From contig NZ_AP014815.1 of the NCBI RefSeq assembly GCF_001548095.1, forward strand, positions 3,595,656 through 3,659,655: a stretch of 64,000 nt of DNA. The letters are read 5' to 3'. The position numbers and the translations under genes are program-made. Positions within the stretch are counted from its first letter, which is position 1. The number at the start of each line of letters is the position of its first letter. The DNA is from Geminocystis sp. NIES-3708 (GTDB lineage Bacteria > Cyanobacteriota > Cyanobacteriia > Cyanobacteriales > Cyanobacteriaceae). This document shows, one piece after another, positions 1 through 8,589 of this stretch. The notes under the pieces were generated by a model. The model made no database searches, was not told the origin of the DNA, and was given only the letters and a program-made list of their open reading frames with translations.

Positions 1-520
1 CTTCTAAATCTAACTGCCAATTAATTTTCGTGATGATTTCAGGCAAAGAAATTTTCCCGTGTTGGCAATAAACCTTTTCGATGCCTGTGGATGCTTGAGA
101 TACGGGGATTGATTCTATTTCCATGTTAGAAATATAATTTACCTCATAACCTTGATGATTAAACTCAGGATTATTCACCGAATACATAGAATAATGGTTA
201 GATTGTGGAGGTTCTAGTATTACACTCATTTGTGGTTCGACGTTGTAGCCAAAAGCGCCATAATGACCAATAATTAAAGTATAGCCGTTTTCCCCGAAAG
301 GCTCTGCTTTCATGGGAGAGGCACATCTAACAAACCAGCCTTGATGATCATTGAGATAATTTGCCACAGTGTCTTCATCGCTATACATTTCCAAGATACC
401 GCAAAAACATGATTGAAAAGTTACAGGCTCTTGTTCAAAAATTTCTAATTCCTCATCGCTAAAAGAATTTTCTATTAAATTGTTTTGTTTATTTTCTGGA
501 GAAATATTTGACTCTAACAT
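1..520 (-). CDS. DUF1997 family protein (3' part outside window)
   Basis: The frame starts at the ATG complementary to 518-520 and stays open to the window edge, giving 173 residues of an incomplete protein. After a short polar N-terminus there is a conserved-looking core with GYTLIIGHYGAFGYNVEP and a later YCQHGKISLPEI stretch, which I recognise as the DUF1997 family found in cyanobacteria and plastid lineages. No enzymatic motif is seen and the family has no assigned biochemical role that I can state. It reads away from the RND permease gene, so 521-739 is a divergent promoter region carrying a heptamer array. The family call is from memory of the motif pattern; the C-terminus is unseen. 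Confidence 0.75.
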   Translation of the reverse strand, partial: MLESNISPENKQNNLIENSFSDEELEIFEQEPVTFQSCFCGILEMYSDEDTVANYLNDHQGWFVRCASPMKAEPFGENGYTLIIGHYGAFGYNVEPQMSVILEPPQSNHYSMYSVNNPEFNHQGYEVNYISNMEIESIPVSQASTGIEKVYCQHGKISLPEIITKINWQLDLE

Positions 521-530
521 AGTTTAGCAA

Positions 531-572
531 TTGACGTTTAGTAGTTGACAATTGACAATGGACAGTTGACAA
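531..572. repeat. Degenerate heptamer array (TTGACAA type)
   Basis: Six consecutive 7-bp units can be read, including perfect TTGACAA at 545-551, 552-558 and 566-572, separated by TGGACAG and preceded by TTGACGT and TTAGTAG. This matches the pattern of short tandemly repeated repetitive (STRR) heptamers known from cyanobacterial intergenic DNA. It sits in the divergent gap between the DUF1997 gene and the RND permease gene, and related arrays occur elsewhere in the window. Confidence 0.7.
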
Positions 573-739
573 TTAATTTTTTAACGATATTAAGTATCGA
601 ATATTATATAGATCAATTATTGATTCATTAGTAACAAATTAGCATTTTTTGTCAAATTTTTTTTGTTTATATTTCTAATTCTTAATCCTTAATTAATCCC
701 TAATTCTCAATTTTTAATCAATCTATCCTTAAACTATTC

Positions 740-3415
740 ATGAATTTTTCTTTACGCCAACGGTTAAATATCTCTCGCCTCGCTATTCAACATCCTTGGT
801 TAACGATTAATTTTTGGATAGCGATAAGTGTCGCAGGATTATTGGCTTTTTCTTCTCTTCAATATGCTTTATTTCCTGACGTGACTTTTCCTGTGGTGAT
901 TATTCGCGCTTCGGGAAATTTGGAAACTGTTATTGAGACGGAAAAAAAACTAACGAATCCTTTACAAAAACCTTTACTAAGTCTTGAGTCAATAGAAAAT
1001 ATTGTTTCTTATACTTATCCCAATGAAACAGTCATTACTTCTCTTTTTTTTGCAGGGGATACTCTCGATTCAGCAACCAAAATTATTGAAAATACCATTA
1101 TAAATGTTAATTTACCAAAGGATGCAAAAATTGAAATTATCCCTTACAATCTCAACGAATCTTCCGTTATTAGTTATGTTTTAACTAGCGATAAAAAAAG
1201 TTTAGAAGAAATAACACAAGTAGCGAATAATCAAATTCTTCCGGCTTTAGGAAATATTGACGGTATTTTGAAGGTGAAGGTTTTAGGGTTAGATGTGACT
1301 GAAGATGACAATATTACTCCTAGTTTTGTCAGTTTTAATGGTAAAGAAGGTTTAGGAATTCAAGTTATTAAACGGGGAGATGGAAATACTTTAGAAGTGG
1401 TAAAATCCGTTGAATCTGTTATTAAAAAATTAGAATCTTCCTTAACAGATATAACGATAAATGTGGCACAAACAGAAGCAGATTATATCAAAGAAGCAAC
1501 TCAAGCAACTATTGATACTCTTTTCTTGGCGATTATATTAGCAGTCTTGATAATTTTTCCTTTTCTTGGCGATTTTACCGCTACTTTTATCACTGCTTTA
1601 GCCATTCCGATTTCTTTACTAGGCACTTTTATTGTCATGGCGATAGGTAATTTTAATTTAGAAACCATTACTTTATTAGCTTTAGCCTTAGTCATTGGGA
1701 TTGTTGTCGATGATGCCATTGTAGATGTCGAAAATATTATGCGTCATATTGACAATGGTGACTCACCTAAAGAAGCTGCCATCAAAGGTAGTGATGAAAT
1801 TGGTTTAACAGTATCAGCTTCGACTTTAACAATTGTGGCGGTTTTTTTACCAGTGGCATTAACTAGCGGAAATGTTGGGCAATTTTTTAAACCTTTTGGT
1901 TTAACTGTTTCGGCGGCGGTGATAATTTCTCTTTTAGTCGCACGCACTTTATCCCCTGTTTTAGCTATGTTTTGGTTAAAAGGGAAAAAGCATCAGGAAA
2001 AGATGAAAAATTCTAGGGTGACAAATATTAGTAATAAAATTATCAGAAAATATCGTAATTTATTAATTTGGTCATTATCTCACCGTAAAATAGTTTTAAT
2101 TGCGACTTTAGTGAGTTTTATTCTTGGTATCGCTTTAATTCCTTTTATTCCTCAGGGTTTTATTCCTCAATTAGATAGGGGAGAATTTAATATTGTTTAT
2201 ACTACCGAATTGCCAAAAATTCCTCGTGACTGGAAAATTAATGAAAATCAAGAAAAAACTTCTGCTGTCAATGATAATAATTCCACTTTTAACTGGATAG
2301 GAGAAATAAAAGATAATCCCAATGGTTTTATTTTAAGACGTACTCGTCGTGTCGGGGAAAAAATTGAGACGTTGATTTTAGACACTCCTGAAATAGAATC
2401 TATTTTTAATATAGTTGGTTTTCGAGGGCAACCAAATCTAGGCAAAATTTATGTTAAGTTAAAAAGAGCTCGAACATTAAATACTTTCGAGGTGCAAACT
2501 AAAATTAGGGAAAGTTTACCTAGTCTTAGAGGAGTTAATATCAGCGTTGAAGATATTAAATTTGTTGACACAGGAGATGAGAAACCTTTTTCTTTTCGGT
2601 TAATAAGTGATAATCTTACTTCTTTGAATCAAAGTGCCAATAAAGTTAAAGAGAAATTAGCAAATTTTTCAGGGTTAACAGACTTAACTATTTCCCCCTC
2701 AGAAATTTTCACTGAGGAAAATAATATCACGATGATTGAACATTTTAATGGTAAACGGTCAATTACTTTTTCTGCTAATTTGGGAAAAGGAGAAGCTTTG
2801 GGAGATTTAACTTCTGAAGTAGTAAACAAGATTCAACCCATTTTATTTCCTGATGTTACCCTTTCGGTGGGCGGAGATTCTGCAAGAATGGCAGAAATTG
2901 CAAGACAATTTAGTATCATTTTTATCTTATCCATCGCCTTTATGCTATTGTTACTATGGGCATTATTTGGCAGTTTACTAGAACCAATAGTCGTGGCTTT
3001 ATCACTACCTTTATCTATTGTTGGTGCTATGTTAGCCTTACTAATCACTCAAAGTGCCTTTGGTATGATTTCTTTACTAGGGGTTATTTTTCTGTTGGGA
3101 TTATTAGATAAAAACGCTTTATTATTGGTAGATTATGCTAATCAACTTCGTCGCCGAGGAATATCCCGTCAAGAAGCAATTATAATAACGGGAATGACGA
3201 GATTGCGCCCGATTTTAATGACAACTTTTTCGACTATTTTAGGAATGTTACCCATTGCGATGGGATTTGGTGCAGGTGCAGAATTAAGACAACCAATGGC
3301 AGTGGCAATTATTGGTGGTTTATTAACCTCGACCATTCTATGTTTAGTTTTCGTGCCTGTCTTTTATACCATTGTGGAAGATTGTTGGTTAAAAATTCAA
3401 AATAAAAATAAATGA
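740..3415 (+). CDS. RND-family efflux permease (AcrB/MMPL-like), short form
   Basis: An inner-membrane proton-driven exporter of the resistance-nodulation-division superfamily. The 891-residue product has an N-terminal membrane helix (about 16-38), a periplasmic porter domain, a block of helices from about 255 to 410 containing VVDDAIVDVEN (the TM4 acidic pair, near residues 324-325), a second periplasmic domain, and a C-terminal helix block with LDKNALLLVDYA, holding the TM10 lysine near 791. AcrB-type permeases are usually about 1030 residues, so this is a compact version, with shorter periplasmic parts. No adaptor or TolC gene is adjacent; an HlyD-type adaptor lies about 13 kb away on the other strand. 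The substrate cannot be inferred. The next gene converges on it with a 2-nt gap. Confidence 0.9.
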   Translation: MNFSLRQRLNISRLAIQHPWLTINFWIAISVAGLLAFSSLQYALFPDVTFPVVIIRASGNLETVIETEKKLTNPLQKPLLSLESIENIVSYTYPNETVITSLFFAGDTLDSATKIIENTIINVNLPKDAKIEIIPYNLNESSVISYVLTSDKKSLEEITQVANNQILPALGNIDGILKVKVLGLDVTEDDNITPSFVSFNGKEGLGIQVIKRGDGNTLEVVKSVESVIKKLESSLTDITINVAQTEADYIKEATQATIDTLFLAIILAVLIIFPFLGDFTATFITALAIPISLLGTFIVMAIGNFNLETITLLALALVIGIVVDDAIVDVENIMRHIDNGDSPKEAAIKGSDEIGLTVSASTLTIVAVFLPVALTSGNVGQFFKPFGLTVSAAVIISLLVARTLSPVLAMFWLKGKKHQEKMKNSRVTNISNKIIRKYRNLLIWSLSHRKIVLIATLVSFILGIALIPFIPQGFIPQLDRGEFNIVYTTELPKIPRDWKINENQEKTSAVNDNNSTFNWIGEIKDNPNGFILRRTRRVGEKIETLILDTPEIESIFNIVGFRGQPNLGKIYVKLKRARTLNTFEVQTKIRESLPSLRGVNISVEDIKFVDTGDEKPFSFRLISDNLTSLNQSANKVKEKLANFSGLTDLTISPSEIFTEENNITMIEHFNGKRSITFSANLGKGEALGDLTSEVVNKIQPILFPDVTLSVGGDSARMAEIARQFSIIFILSIAFMLLLLWALFGSLLEPIVVALSLPLSIVGAMLALLITQSAFGMISLLGVIFLLGLLDKNALLLVDYANQLRRRGISRQEAIIITGMTRLRPILMTTFSTILGMLPIAMGFGAGAELRQPMAVAIIGGLLTSTILCLVFVPVFYTIVEDCWLKIQNKNK

Positions 3416-3417
3416 AG

Positions 3418-4059
3418 TTAATAAGCAATACCACGATAAGTTCTAGGTTTTACTTTATGATTAGATAATGTTTGATTTTCAACTATAATTTGGTTATCAG
3501 TCGTTTGATTAATGGTGGCTCCTCGATATTTTTTTACATCTTCTGTTATTTCTAATGAATCAGATATAAGCTGTCTTTTATTCTTATTTTCTTTCGTTTT
3601 TTCTTGAATATTTTCACTATCACTAGACTGAAAAAGATTATAATCTTCCTCTAAAAATATTGTTTGGTTATTAATCTCTTTTCTATCTATAAATGTTGTT
3701 TCTATATCAATTTCTGTCTGATTATCATTGAAAGAAGATAATGAAAAATGATTAGATTCTTCGGGATTATATTCCTCAATTTCTTTTTTGATTACTGTGA
3801 AGTCTTGAGATTCAATTATTTCTTTAACTGTATCTTCTTCTACCCATATTGTATAAGAATAGTTGGTATCTATAATAAAACTTTCTTTACCTTTTTTTAT
3901 CATCTCTTGGCATAAGTTTAAGGCTTTTTCTTTGAATTTTTTAGGTAAATCTGATTGACGATGAAAAGTTTTTCCGAAGTAATTTAAGGTTAAAGATCTT
4001 TTGATTTCTGATGACGAAATTCCTTGTTGGGTTAATTCTTCTAAAAGAAGTAGTTTCAT
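3418..4059 (-). CDS. Hypothetical protein with terminal YRG motifs (DUF4278-like)
   Basis: A 213-residue protein of unknown function. An N-terminal segment of about 75 residues (with NYFGKTFHRQ at 26-35 and one cysteine at 50) is followed by a polar, acidic, probably disordered linker. The C-terminus carries two copies of a short motif, KKYRGATIN (176-184) and RTYRGIAY (206-213, the extreme end). The YRG-x-x-Y pattern is what I associate with the small DUF4278 family of cyanobacteria, where it usually stands at the N-terminus. The start at the ATG complementary to 4057-4059 is the first in frame. The stop lies 2 nt from the stop of the convergent RND gene. No function is proposed. Confidence 0.6.
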   Translation of the reverse strand: MKLLLLEELTQQGISSSEIKRSLTLNYFGKTFHRQSDLPKKFKEKALNLCQEMIKKGKESFIIDTNYSYTIWVEEDTVKEIIESQDFTVIKKEIEEYNPEESNHFSLSSFNDNQTEIDIETTFIDRKEINNQTIFLEEDYNLFQSSDSENIQEKTKENKNKRQLISDSLEITEDVKKYRGATINQTTDNQIIVENQTLSNHKVKPRTYRGIAY

Positions 4060-4142
4060 AGCTAAATTTATAAGATAATAATAAGTTAATGAGAAGTATA
4101 ATAGTTTGATTTAAAAGTTAAAAATGTAAACTAAAATACAGA

Positions 4143-4565
4143 TTACCAAATTTGATAACTAGAATATTTTTCTGAATTTTTTTCTTTTGTATTTATTAAT
4201 ATTCTCCACGTATAACCTTTAGGTTGTCTTTGTAAATCTAAATTAAAACTATTATTTATAATGCGATTTTTTCCTCTATTTTGCTTGAAATCTAATTTAT
4301 ATGTGCCTTCTAAATGATAAGTTGGTAAATTATTAATCATAGTAGGTTCAATTTTTTCAATATTGATTTTTGTCACATGTAACTTAGGAGCTTTTATTTG
4401 TAACTGTTCACTTAAATATTGATGTTGTCTTTGAAGTTTAAAAATAATAGCTTTTTCAATAATGGGAGGATTCGGTGCAAATTCTAAAGGTGGTTGACTA
4501 TTTTCGCAACCTGTACATAATACTAAAATAAATAGACATATTTGGAGTAAAATTTTATTGGTCAT
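4143..4565 (-). CDS. Small putative lipoprotein
   Basis: A 140-residue protein beginning with a lysine, a hydrophobic stretch (5-16) and LCTGC, so Cys20 is a likely lipidation site. The -3 residue is Cys rather than the usual Leu/Ala/Val, making the lipobox slightly atypical. The rest is a basic, beta-rich region without a motif I recognise; it ends in YQIW. It would be anchored in a membrane facing the periplasm. The gene precedes the YRG-motif gene on the same strand (gap 83 nt), so the two may be cotranscribed. Function unknown. Confidence 0.6.
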   Translation of the reverse strand: MTNKILLQICLFILVLCTGCENSQPPLEFAPNPPIIEKAIIFKLQRQHQYLSEQLQIKAPKLHVTKINIEKIEPTMINNLPTYHLEGTYKLDFKQNRGKNRIINNSFNLDLQRQPKGYTWRILINTKEKNSEKYSSYQIW

Positions 4566-4654
4566 AAATATCTTTTTTTATAAACTATTGTTCTTTTGTC
4601 GTAAGCTATTATTCATATAATTAGTAGATTAAGACAGTAAGATTTTTAAATACT

Positions 4655-5665
4655 ATGGTGGAAAATTACCAAAATTCTGATAATAATAATAATTCATCTA
4701 TTGAAATTAAAAAAACCTTAAAAAGAACTATTCTTCAATTAGAAAAAGCTATCAATATTATTAATCAAAAATCTATCAAAGATTTACCTAATTTAAAAGT
4801 TGTAGAAAGATTACTTAATTCTAGTAATGCCTTAGTAGATTATTTACAGCTTAGAACTTCTCAAGTTGATAATGAGGAAAATTTAGTTCGAACAATTATT
4901 AATGATAATGATGAATATTATGAAATTAATAATAATCAAAAGAAAAGAAATATTGATTTAAAAAAAGACAAGAAAAATAGGACAAATTTAATTTTAGTTA
5001 TTGCTTTGATAATCAGTCTTTTTAGTAATTTATTAATTTGGTGGTTTAAGCCTAATATTACTGTTAATTTATCTAAAAATAGCGACAATAATAGTCAAAT
5101 GGAGTATCAAGAATCTCAAGAAAATAAAATAACCATTGATAATACTCCTATTATAGATAATAAAAATATTTCTACAGAAGAAAATAATGAGAATCCAATT
5201 GATAATAATACTTTATTAAATAATTCTAATTCTTTAGAAATAATCAATGATAAAATAGAAGAAAATATAATCAAAAATGAAGATAAAATAAAAGATAACA
5301 ATAATCTTGATGATGAAAATATAAAGAATAAAAATGAGAATCCTCTTGAAGAATATTTATCTTTACCATTAACTCCTGAGCAGTCTTTATTACAAAACAT
5401 TGAAACTCAAATTGCTGATATTACTAATAAGTATCAAAAGAAATTAATTATAAAAATAGAAGCTAATTTTAGTAATAATAATTTAATAATTACTATGAGT
5501 CAAGATTGGTATAGTTTAAATAATAGTCAACAAAATAATTTAGTTAAAGATATATTTGATAAAGTTAAAACTCTTAATTTTTATAAGTTTAATATTGAAG
5601 ATATAAATGGCAAATTGTTAGCTCGAAACGCTGTAGTAGGTAATGATTTTATCATTATAAATTAA
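4655..5665 (+). CDS. Asn-rich single-pass membrane protein, unknown function
   Basis: The 336-residue product has an N-terminal region with a predicted helical segment (about 17-66), one transmembrane helix at about 111-131, then an extremely Asn/Glu/Asp/Ile-rich low-complexity linker (about 140-240), and a folded-looking C-terminal domain of about 100 residues starting near SLPLTPEQ. The C-terminal domain contains DWYSLNNSQQN and ends in a hydrophobic IIIN. The layout (cytosolic helix, one membrane span, linker, small domain) suggests a membrane-tethered domain outside the cytoplasm. The strong A/T bias of the linker could be codon-composition drift rather than selection. I do not recognise the family. 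Confidence 0.6.
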   Translation: MVENYQNSDNNNNSSIEIKKTLKRTILQLEKAINIINQKSIKDLPNLKVVERLLNSSNALVDYLQLRTSQVDNEENLVRTIINDNDEYYEINNNQKKRNIDLKKDKKNRTNLILVIALIISLFSNLLIWWFKPNITVNLSKNSDNNSQMEYQESQENKITIDNTPIIDNKNISTEENNENPIDNNTLLNNSNSLEIINDKIEENIIKNEDKIKDNNNLDDENIKNKNENPLEEYLSLPLTPEQSLLQNIETQIADITNKYQKKLIIKIEANFSNNNLIITMSQDWYSLNNSQQNNLVKDIFDKVKTLNFYKFNIEDINGKLLARNAVVGNDFIIIN

Positions 5666-5672
5666 GGTTCAT

Positions 5673-6089
5673 TCACATCATTAATATATCATTAGGATCA
5701 GGGGAAGTAGTAAATACTATATAAATAATTCCCGCTCCTAAAAAGGTAATGGCTAAACTAAATAAAATTACCCATCGGTCAGGTGGTTCATATGTATCCT
5801 CCTCAATGTCACGACGAACAATAAAATATTGGATTGTTGAGAGTAAAACCGTTAGTAAGCCAACGACAGAAAAAACTAAGCCCATTTTCCAACCAATGCC
5901 GGGGCGAGGTAATTCGGGAGGATGAAAAGCACGAAGACGCAAAATTACGACACCAAATCCCATTAATCCCACAGACGTACGCATCCAAGCTAAGTACGTT
6001 CGTTCGTTTGCTAAATGATCTCTTGTGCGAGAAGGGTTTAATGCTTTGGCTTTGGCTGAACTTTCTTTTGTTGACTTGCTAAAAAACAT
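5673..6089 (-). CDS. DUF202 (YidH-like) membrane protein
   Basis: A 138-residue membrane protein. Residues about 25-55 contain ANERTYLAWMRTSVGLMGFG, the typical DUF202 signature, followed by two more hydrophobic segments (about 68-90 and 105-128). DUF202 proteins are small three-helix inner-membrane proteins without a firmly established function; one branch is fused to or paired with transporters. The gene starts 11 nt after the stop of the CadD-like gene on the same strand, so the two almost certainly form one operon. That pairing points to a role in membrane stress or metal handling, which is inference. Confidence 0.85.
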   Translation of the reverse strand: MFFSKSTKESSAKAKALNPSRTRDHLANERTYLAWMRTSVGLMGFGVVILRLRAFHPPELPRPGIGWKMGLVFSVVGLLTVLLSTIQYFIVRRDIEEDTYEPPDRWVILFSLAITFLGAGIIYIVFTTSPDPNDILMM

Positions 6090-6100
6090 AGTATATTTAA

Positions 6101-6793
6101 TTATTCTTCTTCGGAAAATCGATTTTGTTCGAGATTAATAGCCCATAAGTAACTAATAATTAGGGCTAAAGATGATAACCAGAAATTTTCTTGGACAATA
6201 TATACCCCTAAACCTATTAAAACACAAGGTACGAGAGTATTTCCATAACTGGTCAATAAATTGGCGATCGCCTTAATATTAGTTAATTTATAGGCGACAA
6301 AACACCACACCGCCACTAACACTAAAAAGGTAATCACAGTAATCAACAAACCTTGAATATTCGTATTGGCAAATAATGGTAAATAAACACTAATATTATC
6401 ACTACCATTGGCAATAGTAATAGCCGCAACACTATAAATTTGAGGGGATACTAAACGAGTTAGCCAGTTAGAAGGATGATGATTTATGGATAATTCATTC
6501 TCTTCATTTCTTTCCTCAGATTCGATTTTGTAAAGATAAACTATCCCTACAATAACGGGAATAATGCCTAATCCTCTAAGAAAATAACTAGGAATAAGAA
6601 AAGTACCAAAAAATCCCGGTAAACTAGCTAAAACTAAGAATATAAACCCTAAATATTGACCAATAACGATTTGCCGACGACGAAATAAAACATTCACTTC
6701 ACCAAAAAATAACGTCAAAATCATGATGTCATCTAAATTAGTAGCTGTAAAAGTGGCGATCGCCTTGGTGATAGCAATAAATAAATCTGTCAT
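6101..6793 (-). CDS. CadD-family cation (cadmium) resistance transporter
   Basis: A 230-residue integral membrane protein with about six hydrophobic segments. The N-terminus TATNLDDIMILTLFF and the following FRRRQIVIGQYLGF match the cadmium-resistance transporter family (CadD), part of the LysE-type exporter superfamily. In CadD proteins the N-terminal DD pair lies in the first helix. A polar loop rich in Glu/Asn (about 90-105) precedes the second half. The true substrate is unknown; only the family is supported. The gene is first in an operon with the DUF202 gene and is divergent from a Crp/Fnr regulator, which could regulate it. Two HIP1 octamers lie in the coding sequence. Confidence 0.8.
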   Translation of the reverse strand: MTDLFIAITKAIATFTATNLDDIMILTLFFGEVNVLFRRRQIVIGQYLGFIFLVLASLPGFFGTFLIPSYFLRGLGIIPVIVGIVYLYKIESEERNEENELSINHHPSNWLTRLVSPQIYSVAAITIANGSDNISVYLPLFANTNIQGLLITVITFLVLVAVWCFVAYKLTNIKAIANLLTSYGNTLVPCVLIGLGVYIVQENFWLSSLALIISYLWAINLEQNRFSEEE

Positions 6794-7089
6794 GAGTTTC
6801 CTAATAATGAAAGGCTAAGAAAGTTTAATTAATGATTAAAACAAAAATAATTTTTCTTATTTTTTTCACTTTAATTTGAACAACCCATAAAAATCAAATG
6901 GTCTTTTTTGTTTAATCCATAAATAAAAATGATAATCAAATAACATAAAATCAGCATTTTAGCTAATTTTTACAATAAAAATCTTTCATCCAGAAAACAA
7001 TTGTAAGAACTTTAAAAATGAAAGCAAATACATTTTAAAATAAAATGTGCAAAAATGGAAGTCATAAAATCAAAAAAAGGTCTCAATAT
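6794..7089. promoter_or_regulatory. Divergent cadD-like / crp-like intergenic region with inverted repeat
   Basis: This 296-bp AT-rich gap separates two divergent genes and must hold both promoters. An inverted repeat with 8-bp arms, ACATTTTA and TAAAATGT (7030-7037 and 7041-7048), lies 42 nt upstream of the preferred regulator start and could be an autoregulatory operator. A Fur-like partial match (12 of 19 positions to GATAATGATAATCATTATC) lies at 6925-6943, with only one good half-site. Both are suggestive, not decisive, in such AT-rich DNA. Confidence 0.35.
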
Positions 7090-7665
7090 ATGACTGCTAT
7101 GATATTACGAAATGGAACTCCTTTAACAACATTCAAACAACATCAAAGTATATATTTGAGGCGTTCATTTTTACCTCTACGTAGAGATGGCTTTTGGCAA
7201 ATTCAATCAGGAGTCGTTCGTACTTTTAGTTGGCTTGATGATGGTACAGTGGTTGTATTTGGTTTGTGGGGCAAAGGAGATATTATTTCCCCGTTACTTT
7301 CTAAAGCCCATTCTTTTAAAATGGAATGTTTAACGGATGTCAAAATCACTTATTTATCGCTACATCAACAAACAGAAATCAATCAAGCCTTAATTTCTCA
7401 AACTCAAGAAATACAACAGTTAATGACAATCAAACACTATCGCCCAGTTAATGAAGCATTAATGCAACTACTAAGATGGCTAGGGAAAAAATTTGGAGAA
7501 GAGAGAAAAAATGGTATTTTGATCGATCTACGATTAACCCATCAAGAAATTGCTGAAACTATTTGTACAACTAGGGTTACAGTCACTAGGTTATTATCAT
7601 TATTTGAAAAAAGAGGTATTATTGATCGTCCAACGAAACACTCTATTATCTTAAAATACAATTGA
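7090..7665 (+). CDS. Crp/Fnr-family transcriptional regulator
   Basis: A cytoplasmic DNA-binding regulator. The N-terminal half is a cyclic-nucleotide-binding-like beta barrel (GFWQIQSGVVRTFSWLDDG, then FGLWGKGDIISPLL). The C-terminal third has a winged helix-turn-helix, LTHQEIAETICTTRVTVTRL, close in pattern to the recognition helix of NtcA/Crp proteins. The canonical cAMP-contact phosphate-binding cassette is not evident, so the effector is unknown. I prefer the ATG at 7090 (191 residues) because AAGG at 7077-7080 is well spaced; an upstream ATG at 7045 would add 15 residues and overlap the inverted repeat at 7030-7048. Likely targets are the divergent transporter operon or the downstream secreted protein gene. 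Confidence 0.85.
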   Translation: MTAMILRNGTPLTTFKQHQSIYLRRSFLPLRRDGFWQIQSGVVRTFSWLDDGTVVVFGLWGKGDIISPLLSKAHSFKMECLTDVKITYLSLHQQTEINQALISQTQEIQQLMTIKHYRPVNEALMQLLRWLGKKFGEERKNGILIDLRLTHQEIAETICTTRVTVTRLLSLFEKRGIIDRPTKHSIILKYN

Positions 7666-7855
7666 AAAAATATCAAAAAACAAGTAAAATCAATATTGAA
7701 TCGTTTTTAGAGTAAAATAAACTAAGATTATTCTGTAGATAGAAAAAAGTAATTACTTCTCAGAATAAAATAAAGTAAAATTATAATACAAATAAAAATC
7801 AAGAATATATATTCTTTGATTTCTTCTAAATAACCTTACACATAAGGAGAAAATG

Positions 7856-8473
7856 ATGAAAAAATTACAAATTTGGCTCGTTAGTTTATTGTGTGTCGCA
7901 AATATTTTTATTGCTTCCCCAGCTTTAGCTGATCGCATTGCCAAAAAAAGTCCCGACTATCCCGTTGTCGTTGAAAATTTGAATACTATATTAGCTGTTC
8001 AGGCAGATCCACAACAAAAAGAATACACACCAGAAGAACTAAAGCAAGTTATTAGTGATTTACAATTTCAAAAATATGTATTAGAAACCTCTGAAGACTG
8101 GGGCATTTGCCGTAATGAAACAGGTAAAAACATAGGTATTTATGTACGGAATCCTAAAAAAGCCACACCTAGTACATTATTGTATTTAGGTACTGGAGAA
8201 GAAACCGACGATAACTGGGATTGTGAAGGAGTTTATATTCCTAATGATGTTAATGTCGCATCTTTAGAAATTCCTACAGGACAACCAGCCGCAGTAAGAA
8301 TTCTTGACGGAACAAATTTAACTATTAGTAGTAATCCTGATACGGGAGAATTAATATTAGATGCACCTCCTGCACTAATCGAAGTACTTGATGCTACTGA
8401 TACAACCTTATCAATTCCTAATATTGCTCAAACAGAAGTTGATGCACAAGTAGCTAATGCACCCATCGACTAA
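7856..8473 (+). CDS. Secreted protein of unknown function
   Basis: A Sec-type signal peptide (Lys-Lys, hydrophobic core, ASPALA before Asp) predicts export to the periplasm or outside. The mature part of about 180 residues has two cysteines, in WGICRNE and NWDCEG, spaced to form a possible disulfide, then an acidic C-terminal region with repeated D-T/A-L-x-I patterns. AAGGAGA at 7844-7850 is an unusually good ribosome-binding site for this genome. It sits 2 nt from the ATG at 7853 and 5 nt from the ATG at 7856, favouring the second start. The gene stands alone between two regulators. I do not recognise the family. Confidence 0.75.
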   Translation: MKKLQIWLVSLLCVANIFIASPALADRIAKKSPDYPVVVENLNTILAVQADPQQKEYTPEELKQVISDLQFQKYVLETSEDWGICRNETGKNIGIYVRNPKKATPSTLLYLGTGEETDDNWDCEGVYIPNDVNVASLEIPTGQPAAVRILDGTNLTISSNPDTGELILDAPPALIEVLDATDTTLSIPNIAQTEVDAQVANAPID

Positions 8474-8478
8474 TTAAA

Positions 8479-8499
8479 TAATAAGTAATAAGTAATAAG
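8479..8499. repeat. Three tandem TAATAAG heptamers
   Basis: Three perfect copies of TAATAAG directly follow the stop codon of the secreted-protein gene. They belong with the other 7-bp arrays in the window, though the unit sequence differs. Confidence 0.7.
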
Positions 8500-8537
8500 T
8501 TTTAAAGAAAAATTTATATTTTATTACTAATTATTTT

Positions 8538-8558
8538 GGGGGTTTAATCCCCTTTTTT
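8538..8558 (+). terminator. Weak intrinsic terminator
   Basis: GGGG and CCCC arms around GTTTAAT are followed by six T residues. The stem is short but GC-only in an AT-rich region, and it is placed 65 nt after the secreted-protein gene and before the LysR gene. Confidence 0.4.
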
Positions 8559-8589
8559 AATCTTCATTTTTTGATATTAATAATTTACT

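Noticed and set aside
4655-5665. Asn-rich gene considered as a prion-like or antifreeze protein
   Set aside because: The Asn/Lys/Ile bias follows from AAT/AAA/ATA-rich codons in AT-rich DNA; no regular repeat is present.
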